NCBI GenBank assembly: GCA_018715765.1
Contig: DVKY01000045.1
Span: 1 to 64,000 of the forward strand
DNA from: Fimivicinus intestinavium
GTDB taxonomy: Bacteria > Bacillota > Clostridia > Oscillospirales > Acutalibacteraceae
Direction: 5' to 3'
DNA length: 64,000 nucleotides
Positions 17,015 through 26,022 of the stretch are shown here, one piece after another. The notes beneath the pieces were generated by a model. It was not told the origin of the DNA and made no database searches. It saw only the letters and a program-made list of their open reading frames with translations. The position numbers were made by a program, and so were the translations under genes. Positions within the stretch are counted from its first letter, which is position 1; the number at the start of each line of letters is the position of its first letter.

Positions 17015-17749
17015 TCAAACGACGATGCCGCCGTTTACGCCGAGCACCTGCCCGGTGATGAAAGAGGCCTTGCCGGATGCCAAAAAGGCGATTGCCTGTG
17101 CCGCCTCCCGCGCCGTACCGATGCGGCACAACGGCGTTTCCTCACACAGGGCGGCCCTCGCCGCACCGTCCAGCGCCGCGTTCATCTGCGTATCAATCAC
17201 ACCGGGAGAAACACAGTTGACGGTAATCCCGCTCGGGCCAAGCTCCTTGGCGAGCGCCTTTGTCATGCCGATCACCGCCGCCTTGGCCGCTGAATAGTGC
17301 ACCTCGCAGGAGGCGCCCACCTCGCCCCACATGGAGGATACGGCGACGATGCGGCCCGCCTTCTGATGAATCATATGAGGCAGCACCGCCTGGCAGCAGT
17401 GGAACAGGCCATCCACATGCACGGCAAACATATGCCTCCATTCCTCGAAGGTCAGGTCGGTAAAAAGCTTTTGCTGTGCGATACCCGCGCTGTGCACAAG
17501 GATATCCACCCCTCCAAAGCGCTCCTCAACCCGGCGCACCATCTGGAACACCTGCTCCCGGTCGGCCACATCGGCCTGAAAAGCGGCGGCGTCCACCCCC
17601 TGCTCCCGCAGGAGCTGAACCAGCGCTTCTGCCTGCTCCTTTTGAATCCGGTAGTGAATCGCAATACGCATCCCCTGCCGCGCAAGCAGCAGGGCGGTTT
17701 CCCTGCCGATGCCGCGGGAAGCGCCGGTAATCAGCACAGTTTCAGCCAT
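17015..17749 (-). CDS. Short-chain dehydrogenase/reductase (FabG-like)
   Basis: 244 residues. TGASRGIG (8-15) is the cofactor-binding loop; YSAAKAA (~150) gives the Tyr-x3-Lys catalytic pair; GITVNCVSPGVIDT follows as in classical SDRs. AGGAGGG 6 nt before the ATG at 17749 fixes the start inside a longer frame. It resembles 3-oxoacyl-ACP reductases, but there are no fatty-acid genes around, so the substrate is open. It sits 23 bp behind the NUDIX gene. Confidence 0.88.
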   Translation of the reverse strand: MAETVLITGASRGIGRETALLLARQGMRIAIHYRIQKEQAEALVQLLREQGVDAAAFQADVADREQVFQMVRRVEERFGGVDILVHSAGIAQQKLFTDLTFEEWRHMFAVHVDGLFHCCQAVLPHMIHQKAGRIVAVSSMWGEVGASCEVHYSAAKAAVIGMTKALAKELGPSGITVNCVSPGVIDTQMNAALDGAARAALCEETPLCRIGTAREAAQAIAFLASGKASFITGQVLGVNGGIVV

Positions 17750-17772
17750 TTGCAGCCCTCCTAGAGCTCTTT

Positions 17773-18255
17773 TCAAAATTCCTGCAGCGGCGTAAAACAA
17801 GTGCCCGCCGGCTGTGCAATTCCAGCGTAAAGCATGCTGTCATGCTGCCCTGTTTCAAAATAGTGGGTCAACACACATTTTGCAGTAAAGGGCATCTCTA
17901 ATGCGAAAGCCTGTGCAACCGGCACCCATTTTAGGAGCCCCTCCTCACAGGGCGGCGGCACAAAATCCATCCTCTTCAGCCGCGCAAAAAAGTAATAATT
18001 CTGCCGGATCTCCTCGTTTTTTTGACGGAAGGTAATATACCGCAGCTTGGGGGATGTGATGTCCTCCGGCAGAAGGCCGGTTTCCTCCTGCAGCTCACGC
18101 AGGATACAGAGATCCGGACGGTTGAGCTCCTCTTTCTCAAAATGACCGCCGATGCCACACCAGGAGGGCTCCACAACGCGGGAGCCAATTCGGTAAAGCA
18201 GCAGCAAGCAATCTTCCTTCTGAATATAAATTGAAGTCATATTTCGAAGCTTCAC
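17773..18255 (-). CDS. NUDIX hydrolase
   Basis: 160 residues from a GTG at 18255 with GGAGGAG 6 nt upstream (an ATG at 18270 would overlap that site). The NUDIX box is recognisable as GGHFEKEE...RELQEETGL (~38-61). The family cleaves nucleoside diphosphates linked to another moiety, with an MutT-like fold; the substrate is unknown. It is the first gene of the NUDIX-SDR-DUF5662 operon. A leader hairpin (arms AGAGCCTG/CAGGCTCT, 18287-18311) lies about 30 nt upstream. Confidence 0.85.
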   Translation of the reverse strand: MKLRNMTSIYIQKEDCLLLLYRIGSRVVEPSWCGIGGHFEKEELNRPDLCILRELQEETGLLPEDITSPKLRYITFRQKNEEIRQNYYFFARLKRMDFVPPPCEEGLLKWVPVAQAFALEMPFTAKCVLTHYFETGQHDSMLYAGIAQPAGTCFTPLQEF

Positions 18256-18602
18256 GGCGGTCTCCTCCATTATTGCTCAGTGATAGAGAGCCTGAGCAGT
18301 TCCCAGGCTCTATAAAAACAGCGTCCTGTTTTGAAATAAGCTCTTTTTTAAAGATAAAGTCTGCAAAAACAATCCGCCTTGTGCGTGCCCTCCGCTGTGG
18401 TGCCGCATACCCGGTGCGCAGGAAACAGAGCAGGAAAGCCTGTGTGGCTTTTTCGTCAATCAGCGAGCCTTTCCACTGAATATAGAAAAAGGGATTTTAA
18501 AAATCCATCTTTATCATATCGTTTTCACTGCTTAAAGTCAAACAGAAAGTTCGGAACGAATTATATAATTTGAAAAACATGTCAAAAAATTTTTTATATG
18601 AA
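18256..18602. other. Divergent gap upstream of NUDIX and GPH genes
   Basis: About 350 bases without a gene. The hairpin at 18287-18311 lies in the NUDIX leader. The segment becomes AT-rich towards the promoter at 18603-18631. No other signal was found. Confidence 0.45.
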
Positions 18603-18631
18603 TTGACCTGATGCGGAATGAAAGCTATAAT
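18603..18631 (+). promoter_or_regulatory. Strong sigma-A-like promoter of the second GPH transporter
   Basis: -35 TTGACC (18603-18608), 17-nt spacer, perfect -10 TATAAT (18626-18631), about 75 bp before the start codon. Confidence 0.85.
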
Positions 18632-18707
18632 AGTATAGTTAACAGGTCTTGGGAAAACGAGAGAGATTTTTCAAGAGCTTTATTCAAAGAAAGGGATGGT
18701 TTCCGGA

Positions 18708-20315
18708 ATGAAAAAACAGCGCAGCCTCACCACCTACACGCCCAAGGAACGCAATATGTACCTGTTGGGTATGATCGGCCAGAACATGATTTACAACATC
18801 ATCAACACTGGCCTGGTCTACTATTTCCAAAGCGTAATCTTTATCCCTGCCATGGCGATGAGCGTTATTTTTGCCGTTGCACGTGTCTGGGACGCGATCA
18901 ATGACCCCATGATGGGCACGATCTGCGATCATACCCACTCAAAATGGGGCAAATGCAAGCCCTATCTGATGTTTGTCCCCGGTATTGTGGGCATCATCAC
19001 GATTCTGACCTTTGTCAACGGCCGATATACCGCATATGAAGGGAATGTGCCCATGCAGATCCTGATCGTCGCCTGGGCCGGCATCTCCTACATCCTGTAC
19101 GGCATGTCCTATACGGCGGGCGACATTCCGCTGTGGGGCGTCACTTCCCTGATGACGGATAATGAAAAGGATCGCGCCAACATCCTCTCTCTGGCCCGTA
19201 TTGCAGCAGGCCTTGGCGGCGCCGTCGTCCTGCTCAGCATCATCCCCGCCTCTCAGGCGATCGGCAATGCGATCACCAAGGCTGTGGGCAACTCTGAGAT
19301 TGCGATGCAGTATGGCTTCATCATCATGGCCGTTGTGTTGACGGTAATCTCCACCCTCCTGTTCCAGTGCGCGGGCGCTGTGAAGGAGCGCGTTCCCCAG
19401 TCGGAGCGTCACTACACGCTGAAGGAAAACTTCCAGGTGATGTGGTGCAACGTACCGTTCCGCAAAATCCTGGTCTCCGCTGTTTTGCGCAGCCCCTTCC
19501 AGCTGCTGACCTTGATCGCTATGACGCTGCTCTCCTATTATTATGGCAATGCCGGGCGCGATAATTACATTATCTACATGCTGTTCCTCGGCGCGGCCAT
19601 TTTTGGCGGCCAGTTCCTATCCATGGCGTTTGCGCCGGCCCTTGCCGCTAAGTTTGAAAAAAAGCGTATTTTCAACTTCTGCAACTTTATCAGCGGCGTG
19701 CCCTTCGCTTTGATCTTTGTCGTTTACATGATCGCTCCGCAAAATTTGGATAATTGGGGCTGGCTGTGCGTCCTGTTCGTGCTGTTCGCCCTTGCGGGCG
19801 CAGGCACCGGCGTAGTCAACGTGCTGCAGTCCGTCATGATTGCCGACTGTGTGGACTACGAGGAATACCGCACCGGCATCCGGCCGGATGGCGTATTCTT
19901 CTCCGGCCAGTCCTTTGCGACGAAACTCGGATCCGGTATTTCCTCCATCCTGCAGGGGGTTGTCTATGCAGCCATCGGGTTCAGCGACGCGCGCGTGGCA
20001 GAGGTCAACAACCTGCTGTTAGCGGAGGGTTCTACCCTTTCGTTTAAAGCGGATTTCCCGGAATATGCTGCGGCTATGTTTTTCCTGGTTTCCATCCCGC
20101 CAGCGATTGGCTGCCTGCTCTCCATCATCCCCACCTGGAAGTATCCGCTCACCAATAAGGAGCATGCCCGCATCTTGGAATTCCTGCGCGTCCGCCGCAC
20201 CGTGGCGGAAAAGAAGGGCGTGGACGTTGGTAGCGTGACAGAGGCCGAGGTTATGGAGGCCGCAAAGGCCTCAGGCATCTCTCTGGCTCCCACCTCAGAT
20301 AAGGCAAAAAAATAG
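18708..20315 (+). CDS. GPH-family sugar:cation symporter
   Basis: About 535 residues with around twelve membrane segments. The signature DPMMGTICDHTHSKWGKCKPY (residues ~66-86) is the GPH loop between helices 2 and 3. The ATG at 18708 is preferred over 18696 because the AAGGG site at 18691-18695 would be too close to the latter. It is monocistronic, with a strong promoter and a terminator of its own. Distantly related to the symporter at 853-2367; the transported glycoside is unknown. Confidence 0.88.
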   Translation: MKKQRSLTTYTPKERNMYLLGMIGQNMIYNIINTGLVYYFQSVIFIPAMAMSVIFAVARVWDAINDPMMGTICDHTHSKWGKCKPYLMFVPGIVGIITILTFVNGRYTAYEGNVPMQILIVAWAGISYILYGMSYTAGDIPLWGVTSLMTDNEKDRANILSLARIAAGLGGAVVLLSIIPASQAIGNAITKAVGNSEIAMQYGFIIMAVVLTVISTLLFQCAGAVKERVPQSERHYTLKENFQVMWCNVPFRKILVSAVLRSPFQLLTLIAMTLLSYYYGNAGRDNYIIYMLFLGAAIFGGQFLSMAFAPALAAKFEKKRIFNFCNFISGVPFALIFVVYMIAPQNLDNWGWLCVLFVLFALAGAGTGVVNVLQSVMIADCVDYEEYRTGIRPDGVFFSGQSFATKLGSGISSILQGVVYAAIGFSDARVAEVNNLLLAEGSTLSFKADFPEYAAAMFFLVSIPPAIGCLLSIIPTWKYPLTNKEHARILEFLRVRRTVAEKKGVDVGSVTEAEVMEAAKASGISLAPTSDKAKK

Positions 20316-20353
20316 CGCTGATTCACGATAACCCCATACGCTAACTTTAAAAG

Positions 20354-20400
20354 CAGCCCGGAACCAGATGCACTGGTTTCCGGGCTGTTCGTTTTATTTG
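20354..20400 (+). terminator. Terminator after the second GPH transporter
   Basis: Long arms CAGCCCGGAACCAG (20354-20367) and CTGGTTTCCGGGCTG (20373-20387), then a T-rich tail. A further hairpin GAACCGGCTT/AAGCCGGTTC lies at about 20407-20429, downstream of nadC on the minus strand. Confidence 0.8.
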
Positions 20401-20445
20401 ATTCTTGAACCGGCTTCCCAAGCCGGTTCCCGTCTCCGTGTTTTA

Positions 20446-21306
20446 TCAATCCATCCGGCGGCGCTCCCGGACAAGCTTCATGGAGATATCAAACGCCTGC
20501 ACCGAATGGGTCAGCGCCCCGATGGAGATAATATCCACCCCGGTCTCCGCCACCGTGCGGAGCGTTTCAAGCGTGATCCCCCCTGAAGCCTCGATCTGCG
20601 CCCTGCCGTCCGCCATGCGCACAGCCTCGCGCATCTGCTCAAGCGTCATGTTATCGAGCATGATGATCTCCGCGCCTGCCTGCAGGGCCTGCTCCACCTC
20701 GTCCAAATTGCGCGTTTCCACCTCTATTTTCACCATATGCCCAAGCTTCCGGCGCAGCTGTGTGATCGCATTGGCAATGCCGCCCGCCGCATCGATATGA
20801 TTATCCTTGAGCATAGCGCCGTCGGAAAGATTATAGCGGTGGTTTTTACCGCCGCCGCAGACTACGGCATATTTTTGCAGGGAGCGCAGCCCCGGCAGCG
20901 TTTTGCGGGTATCCGTGATGCTCGCGCGCGTGCCCTCCACCAGCTTGACAGCCTGCGCCGTAGCCGTGGCGATGCCGGACATATGCTGGATCAGATTGAG
21001 CGCCGTGCGCTCACCCTTGAGCAGCATGGCGGTTTTGCCGCTGAGCTCTGCGATGATCGCGCCCCTGGCGATTGTATCGCCGTCCGCATAAAAGCACTGC
21101 GCATGAAACGTGGGATCCAGCAGCTCAAACACGCGCAGTGCAACCGGCAGGCCGCAGAGCACCCCATCCGCCTTTGCAAGGAACCGGGCCTTGCCCGTCT
21201 GCTCCGGCGGGATCAAATAATCTGATGAGGTATCGATATAGTTGATATCCTCCAGGATCGCCTTCCGGATCAAATCATCTACATAAAACTGGGGAAGCGT
21301 CATCAT
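20446..21306 (-). CDS. nadC: Nicotinate-nucleotide pyrophosphorylase (carboxylating)
   Basis: 286 residues. Family features include the ERTALN stretch (~100-105), TRKTLPGLRSLQKYAV (~132-147), GGGKNHRYNLSDGAMLKDNH (~150-169) and a C-terminal EASGGI barrel motif. It converts quinolinate and PRPP to nicotinate mononucleotide. The ATG at 21306 has AGGA 10 nt upstream. It is third in nadA-nadB-nadC, separated from nadB by a 95-bp gap containing a long palindrome. Confidence 0.94.
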   Translation of the reverse strand: MMTLPQFYVDDLIRKAILEDINYIDTSSDYLIPPEQTGKARFLAKADGVLCGLPVALRVFELLDPTFHAQCFYADGDTIARGAIIAELSGKTAMLLKGERTALNLIQHMSGIATATAQAVKLVEGTRASITDTRKTLPGLRSLQKYAVVCGGGKNHRYNLSDGAMLKDNHIDAAGGIANAITQLRRKLGHMVKIEVETRNLDEVEQALQAGAEIIMLDNMTLEQMREAVRMADGRAQIEASGGITLETLRTVAETGVDIISIGALTHSVQAFDISMKLVRERRRMD

Positions 21307-21356
21307 GGACAAATCATCCTTTCTCTCTCAAATCCATTTAAGGGGGCATTCTCATT

Positions 21357-21388
21357 TAGCATCAGTGTACAAGGGTACACTGATGCTA
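21357..21388. repeat. 32-bp perfect palindrome in the nadB-nadC gap (copy 2)
   Basis: Arms TAGCATCAGTGTAC and GTACACTGATGCTA (14 bp each) around AAGG. There is no U-tract on either side, so it is not a standard terminator. It shares 25 identical bases with the element upstream of tyrA (3586-3609). It could be an operator, possibly for an NAD-responsive repressor such as NiaR, or an RNA processing hairpin; neither is shown. Confidence 0.75.
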
Positions 21389-21401
21389 TCTTCCGGCAAA
21401 G

Positions 21402-22880
21402 TTACCGCTCGTCTACCTCCCGCAGGATAATCGCCGCCACAGTGGCAAGGCTCAATGCCTCGCAGTAATCGCGCGTCACGGCGAAATGGCCGCTCTTGAG
21501 GCGGCGGCGGATTTCCTCCACGCGGCGCAGCCCTGTATGGACCGCAGCCGGGTTGGGAATGACAAAATAGGCGCGCTGCATGATATCGCGGATCTCCGTG
21601 CGCAGGCCGTGCGGAAGAGGCGCGCCTTCAAACTGGGGCGGATTCATTCCGGCCGGGGGCTCCACCTGCGCATAACCCTTCGCCATGCAGCGCAGGATAT
21701 CCTCCGCCGCGTGGCGGCCAAACACAAGCGCCTCCAGCAGGGAGTTACTGGCCAGGCGGTTCGCGCCATGCACGCCGGTGTTGGAGCATTCCCCCGCGGC
21801 ATAGAGCCGCGGCACCGCCGTGCGTCCGGTAAGATCCACCGCAATTCCGCCCATGAGGTAGTGCTGGCAGGGGAAAACGGGAATCAGATCCTGTGCGATA
21901 TCCACCCCCTCCTCCAGGCAGCGCCGGGAGATTGCCGGGAAGCGGTTATATAAAAACTCCCGCCCCTTATGCGTGATATCCAAAAAGAACTGGTTGCTGC
22001 CCGTGCGGCGCGATTCCAGGATGATTGCTCGCGATACGACATCCCGCGGGGCAAGCTCCAGCCGCTCATCATAATGCGCCATAAAGCGCTGGCGCTCACA
22101 GTTAAGCAGGTAAGCGCCCTCACCACGAACCGCTTCACTAATCAGGAATTGCTCACGTTCATTCTCCGAATGGAACGCCGTGGGGTGAAACTGCACATAG
22201 CTCAAATCCTTGATCTGTGCCCCGAGCTCATAAGCCAGGCGGATGCCGTCGCCCGTCGCAATTGCAGAGTTAGTGGTGTAGCGGTAGACGCGGCCGATGC
22301 CGCCTGTGGCCAGGATACAATAGCTGCAAAACACACTGGCAGGCGTCTCCCCGCAAAGCAGATCCAACCGGAAACCGCCGCGCACCTGTTCCATTGTGCA
22401 CACCATGGTGTTTTCAACCAGCTCGATATTGGGCCTTGCGCGCACCTGCGCCAGCAGCTTAACGACGATCTCATAGCCGGTCTGATCCTTGTGATGCACA
22501 ATCCTGCGGCGTGAATGCCCGCCCTCCAGCGTTTTCTGCGGGCGGCCGTCAGGCGCTTTGTCAAAATCCACGCCCATTGCCATGATGCGGCGCACATCCT
22601 CCGGGCCTTCGTGCACAAGGATATCCACGCTGGCAGGGTTGTTTTTGTATCCTCCGGCAATCAGCGTATCCTCATAGTGCAGCTCAAAGCTGTCGTTGTC
22701 AAAATCCAGCACAGCCGCTACGCCCCCCTGGGCAAGCGAGCTGTTGGAGAGCGTATCCTCGCGTTTGGAGAGCATCAGCACCCGGACGCTTTCGTTGAAC
22801 TGAAGCGCCGCATAGAGCCCCGCAGCCCCGCAGCCGGCAATCACAACATCATAAACCTGTTCTTTCACCATACCTGGCAT
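21402..22880 (-). CDS. nadB: L-aspartate oxidase
   Basis: 492 residues. FAD-binding AGCGAAGLYAAL near the N-terminus, SLAQGGVAAV (~47-56), HHKDQTGYEIV and a C-terminal GANRLASNSLLEALVFG stretch are typical of NadB in the succinate dehydrogenase/fumarate reductase flavoprotein family. It oxidises L-aspartate to iminoaspartate, using fumarate in anaerobes. The start at 22880 is supported by AGGG 7 nt upstream. It lies 17 bp behind nadA. Confidence 0.94.
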   Translation of the reverse strand: MPGMVKEQVYDVVIAGCGAAGLYAALQFNESVRVLMLSKREDTLSNSSLAQGGVAAVLDFDNDSFELHYEDTLIAGGYKNNPASVDILVHEGPEDVRRIMAMGVDFDKAPDGRPQKTLEGGHSRRRIVHHKDQTGYEIVVKLLAQVRARPNIELVENTMVCTMEQVRGGFRLDLLCGETPASVFCSYCILATGGIGRVYRYTTNSAIATGDGIRLAYELGAQIKDLSYVQFHPTAFHSENEREQFLISEAVRGEGAYLLNCERQRFMAHYDERLELAPRDVVSRAIILESRRTGSNQFFLDITHKGREFLYNRFPAISRRCLEEGVDIAQDLIPVFPCQHYLMGGIAVDLTGRTAVPRLYAAGECSNTGVHGANRLASNSLLEALVFGRHAAEDILRCMAKGYAQVEPPAGMNPPQFEGAPLPHGLRTEIRDIMQRAYFVIPNPAAVHTGLRRVEEIRRRLKSGHFAVTRDYCEALSLATVAAIILREVDER

Positions 22881-22897
22881 CTCTTTTCCCTGCGGCG

Positions 22898-23818
22898 TCA
22901 GCCGCCGTATTTCAGCATATTGTCAAGGCTCCGCCTTGCCGCAAGGCGAAGGCCTTCCTCCAGTTGAATCTCTTCGCCCCCCTTACCGGCGACCGCCGCA
23001 TAGACATCCTCCAGCGAGGTCATTTTCATATCCGGGCAAACGAGCTTATCCCCACGCAGCTGATAAAATTGCCGGTTGGGGTATTTCTGAATCAAATCGT
23101 TGTATACGCCGCATTCCGTGCCAAAGAGGATGCTCTCCTCCTCGTTTTGCAGAGTGTAGCGGATGATCTCGCTCGTAGCGCCGATCATATCCGCATGCGC
23201 CAGCGCCTGCGGCGGGCACTCCGGGTGCATGGCAAGCTTTGCATGCGGGTGCTGCGCCTTTGCGCGCAGGACATCCTGCTCTGTGATGCTGCCGTGCACA
23301 GGGCAATATCCATCCCACAGGATGATCTCCTTCTCCGGGCACTGTTCCCGCACCCATGCGCCCAGGTTTTGATCCGGGATAAATAATATTTTCTTTCCCG
23401 GCAGGGCGCGGACAATCCGCACCGCGCTGGAGGAGGTTACGCACACATCGCACTCCGCCTTGAGCGCGGCGGTCGTATTCACATAGGCCACCACCGTCAC
23501 ATCCGGATTTTCCTCCCGGAAGGCGCGCACGCGCGCAGGGGAAATCTGCTCCGCCATGGGGCAGGTAGCCCGCCGCTTAGGCAGGAGCACGCACTTCTCC
23601 GGCGATAAAATCTTAACGGTTTCCGCCATGAAGCGCACGCCGCACACCACCACCCGCTTTTGCGGATAAGCGGTCGCGGCCTTGGCCAGCGCATAGCTGT
23701 CGCCGCACACATCGGCAACTGCAAGGATTTCCGGCGCCTGATAGGTGTGCGCCAAAATCAGCGTGTCGCTTTTTTCCTGCTCCTGCTTGAGCAACCGCCT
23801 ATATTCTTCCTGTTTCAA
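22898..23818 (-). CDS. nadA: Quinolinate synthase
   Basis: 306 residues, TTG start at 23818 with GGGGGG about 6 nt upstream. The three repeated domains carry the expected features: AHTYQAPEI and VCGDSY near the start, CGVRFMAETVKIL with a conserved Cys, a WDGYCPVH Cys and the MHPECP motif. These Cys supply the [4Fe-4S] cluster that condenses iminoaspartate with dihydroxyacetone phosphate to quinolinate. First gene of the de novo NAD operon, divergent from hflX. Confidence 0.94.
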   Translation of the reverse strand: MKQEEYRRLLKQEQEKSDTLILAHTYQAPEILAVADVCGDSYALAKAATAYPQKRVVVCGVRFMAETVKILSPEKCVLLPKRRATCPMAEQISPARVRAFREENPDVTVVAYVNTTAALKAECDVCVTSSSAVRIVRALPGKKILFIPDQNLGAWVREQCPEKEIILWDGYCPVHGSITEQDVLRAKAQHPHAKLAMHPECPPQALAHADMIGATSEIIRYTLQNEEESILFGTECGVYNDLIQKYPNRQFYQLRGDKLVCPDMKMTSLEDVYAAVAGKGGEEIQLEEGLRLAARRSLDNMLKYGG

Positions 23819-23880
23819 AAAAGTCCCCCCAAATCAACCCAAGCGGGAACCGGCGCCGTTTTCCCCCGCCATTGCGTTTT

Positions 23881-23909
23881 ATTGTACCACCATCTGATTA
23901 AGCGCACAA
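23881..23909 (-). promoter_or_regulatory. nadA promoter
   Basis: Minus strand: -35 TTGTGC (23904-23909), 17 nt, -10 TACAAT (23881-23886), about 60 bp before the nadA start. Confidence 0.6.
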
Positions 23910-23926
23910 TATTTTTTAAAACGTTG

Positions 23927-23955
23927 TTGCATAAAAAAAAGAAGTGGGATATGAT
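23927..23955 (+). promoter_or_regulatory. hflX promoter
   Basis: -35 TTGCAT (23927-23932), a 17-nt A-rich spacer, -10 TATGAT (23950-23955), divergent from and close to the nadA promoter. Confidence 0.6.
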
Positions 23956-24003
23956 ACAAAATAAAGAATTTTTCTTTGCCCACCTGGGAAAAGGGAGATG
24001 TTT

Positions 24004-25254
24004 ATGGCCTATTTTGAAAATATAGAGCGCCCGGAGCGGGCGCTTCTTGTCAGTGTGGACACCGGGGATTTTGACGCGCAGGCCTCCATTGACGAGTTGG
24101 AGGAGCTTGCGCACACAGCTGGCGCCGAGGTGCTCGCCAAAATGGTGCAGAAACGCGCCGCGCCGGATGCCGCCACCTTTATCGGCTCCGGCAGGATTGC
24201 GGAGCTGCGGGATTTCTGCCAGCAGAATGAGGCGGATCTGTTAATCTTTGACGGCGAGTTGACTCCTTCCCAGCAGCGCAACATTGAAAAGCTGACGGAT
24301 GTGCGTGTTGTTGACCGCACAACACTCATCCTGGATATTTTCGCCGCACGCGCACGCTCCAGCGAGGGTAAGCTGCAGGTGGAGCTGGCGCAGCTGAAAT
24401 ACACACTGCCCAGGCTCGGCGGCAAGGGCACAGAGCTTTCCCGCCTGGGCGGCGGCATCGGCACGCGCGGCCCGGGCGAAAGCAAGCTGGAAAATGACCG
24501 CAGGCATATCCGCAGGCGCATTACGGCGCTGGAAAAACAGCTGGAAGCTGTGGAACGGCGGCGGGTAAGGCTGCGGGAGCGGCGGCAGAAGACTGGGGTG
24601 GAAACCGTAGCGATCGTTGGCTACACCAATGCCGGGAAATCTACTCTGATGAACGCGCTCACGAATGCCGGCGTGCTGGCGGAGGATAAGCTCTTTGCCA
24701 CACTCGACCCAACCGCCCGCGCGCTGACGCTGCCCGATGGGCGCACGGTGATGCTTGTCGACACCGTGGGCCTTGTGCGCAGGCTGCCGCACCAGCTGGT
24801 GGAGGCCTTCAAATCCACGCTGGAGGAGGCGGCCAGCGCTGATCTGATTTTAAACGTGTGCGACGCCTCCAGCCCCGAATGTGCGGAGCATCTGGAGGTA
24901 ACCAAAAACCTGCTGGATGACCTCGGTTGTGCGGGCAAGCCCGTTGTATCCGTGATGAATAAATGCGACTTGGCGGGCGACGTCTACGCTCTGCCCGCCA
25001 TCGGGCGCACTGTGATGATCTCCGCCTTGCTGGGCCGGGGATTGGAGCAGCTGCTCCACACGATTACAGACGCCCTGCCCGCCTCCCGCCGCAGGGTTAA
25101 GCTCCTGTTGCCATTTGATATGGGCAGCTTTGCCGCGCGGCTGCGCAAAGAGGGCGTCATCCATGCGGAGGAATACCGCGAAAGCGGAATCTATCTAGAA
25201 GCTACAGCTGAACTATATTTGATAGATCTGGTAAAACAATATATTCTCGAATAA
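24004..25254 (+). CDS. hflX: Ribosome-associated GTPase HflX
   Basis: 416 residues. The N-terminal HflX domain contains ELAQLKYTLPRL and the Gly-rich GGGIGTRGPGESKLE loop, then a coiled linker. The G domain has GYTNAGKS (206-213), a DTVG motif and NKCD. HflX binds the large subunit and rescues or splits stalled ribosomes. The ATG at 24004 is preferred to 23998 because GGGAG lies 6 nt before it. Followed closely by a small gene of unknown function. Confidence 0.93.
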   Translation: MAYFENIERPERALLVSVDTGDFDAQASIDELEELAHTAGAEVLAKMVQKRAAPDAATFIGSGRIAELRDFCQQNEADLLIFDGELTPSQQRNIEKLTDVRVVDRTTLILDIFAARARSSEGKLQVELAQLKYTLPRLGGKGTELSRLGGGIGTRGPGESKLENDRRHIRRRITALEKQLEAVERRRVRLRERRQKTGVETVAIVGYTNAGKSTLMNALTNAGVLAEDKLFATLDPTARALTLPDGRTVMLVDTVGLVRRLPHQLVEAFKSTLEEAASADLILNVCDASSPECAEHLEVTKNLLDDLGCAGKPVVSVMNKCDLAGDVYALPAIGRTVMISALLGRGLEQLLHTITDALPASRRRVKLLLPFDMGSFAARLRKEGVIHAEEYRESGIYLEATAELYLIDLVKQYILE

Positions 25255-25284
25255 CCGAACGGTAGAAAAAGAGAAGATGGAAAG

Positions 25285-25692
25285 ATGACTACAAAGTGGT
25301 ATCACGGCTCCAACCGGCGTTTCACCGTTCTGCGCGCAGGGAGTACTGTCACCCCCAATCGAGCGCTGGCAGAATCCTTTTCACACAAGCCGTCTTTGCT
25401 CTCCTGTGAGGAAGATGGAACGATCCTGCATAACGGTCGAAGAAGAGGTTTTCTCTATATCGTGGAGCCTTTTCATGCAGAAACGGATTTCATCCCACAC
25501 CCGCGCACAACACTTCCGCCAGGCGCAGAATATCTGACCACAAGGCCGCTGCGTGTGCGTTTGATTGCCGAATTGGGGCGGCCGGATACAAAGGCGCATC
25601 GCTCCGCCGCCAGGCGCCTCAAAGCCAAAGCGCAGGGCGTAGACTCTCTTTCTGATCTCCCTTCCGTCGAACCCCAAAAAGCGAATCGCTGA
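25285..25692 (+). CDS. Small protein of unknown function, weakly ADP-ribosyltransferase-like
   Basis: 135 residues, soluble and basic, 30 bp downstream of hflX and sharing its terminator. The opening WYHGSNRRF followed by NRALAESF recalls the first strand and helix of small ADP-ribosyltransferase-fold proteins, which often start with a YHGT-type motif. No catalytic Glu motif can be assigned with confidence. I do not recognise the family; a nucleotide-related role is only a guess. Confidence 0.6.
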   Translation: MTTKWYHGSNRRFTVLRAGSTVTPNRALAESFSHKPSLLSCEEDGTILHNGRRRGFLYIVEPFHAETDFIPHPRTTLPPGAEYLTTRPLRVRLIAELGRPDTKAHRSAARRLKAKAQGVDSLSDLPSVEPQKANR

Positions 25693-25711
25693 ATATGCAT
25701 CTTTTTCTGAT

Positions 25712-25738
25712 ACAGCGCTCTTTGGAGCGCTGTCATTT
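25712..25738 (+). terminator. Terminator of the hflX unit
   Basis: Arms ACAGCGCTC (25712-25720) and GAGCGCTGT (25725-25733) with a TTTG loop and a CATTTTT tail. Confidence 0.85.
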
Positions 25739-26022
25739 TTATATTGAAATGAGATTGTAAAGGAGGAAACAGCCAGCCCTTGCCGCAGAGGAAACGCATT
25801 AAAAATCCTCTCTCCTAAAACGCTTTCTGTTATCGCCTCCTGGGGCACAAGCTTTCTGGCTCCCAAATCCAACGTCTCATTTCTATTATTAAGGTTAAAT
25901 CTGTATTGACACAGTGTCAAAATAGTGTTATAGTACAAATGATGACATTGTGTCAGAATGAGTATGGAAATCATCCCTACCCATAAAGCAGCACATCATA
26001 AACGATTTCAGGAGGGCTTACG
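25739..26022. other. Leader region of the flavodoxin/DUF362 operon
   Basis: No gene seen. An AAAGGAGG at about 25759 has no suitable start codon near it. The last 120 bases hold the promoter and two operators listed separately. Confidence 0.5.
25906..25955 (+). promoter_or_regulatory. Promoter with two identical TGACA-N3-TGTCA operators
   Basis: -35 TTGACA (25906-25911), 17-nt spacer, -10 TATAGT (25929-25934). One operator, TGACACAGTGTCA (25907-25919), covers the -35; the second, TGACATTGTGTCA (25943-25955), covers the start of transcription. Their centres are 36 bp apart. The TetR-family gene in the operon is the natural candidate to bind them. Confidence 0.8.

Noticed and set aside
21357..21388. 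Palindrome as a rho-independent terminator of nadB
   Set aside because: No U-tract on either strand, and an almost identical core occurs upstream of tyrA, away from gene ends.
25381..25974. 197-codon minus-strand frame overlapping the small gene after hflX
   Set aside because: It overlaps a better-supported plus-strand gene, its terminator and a promoter with operators.
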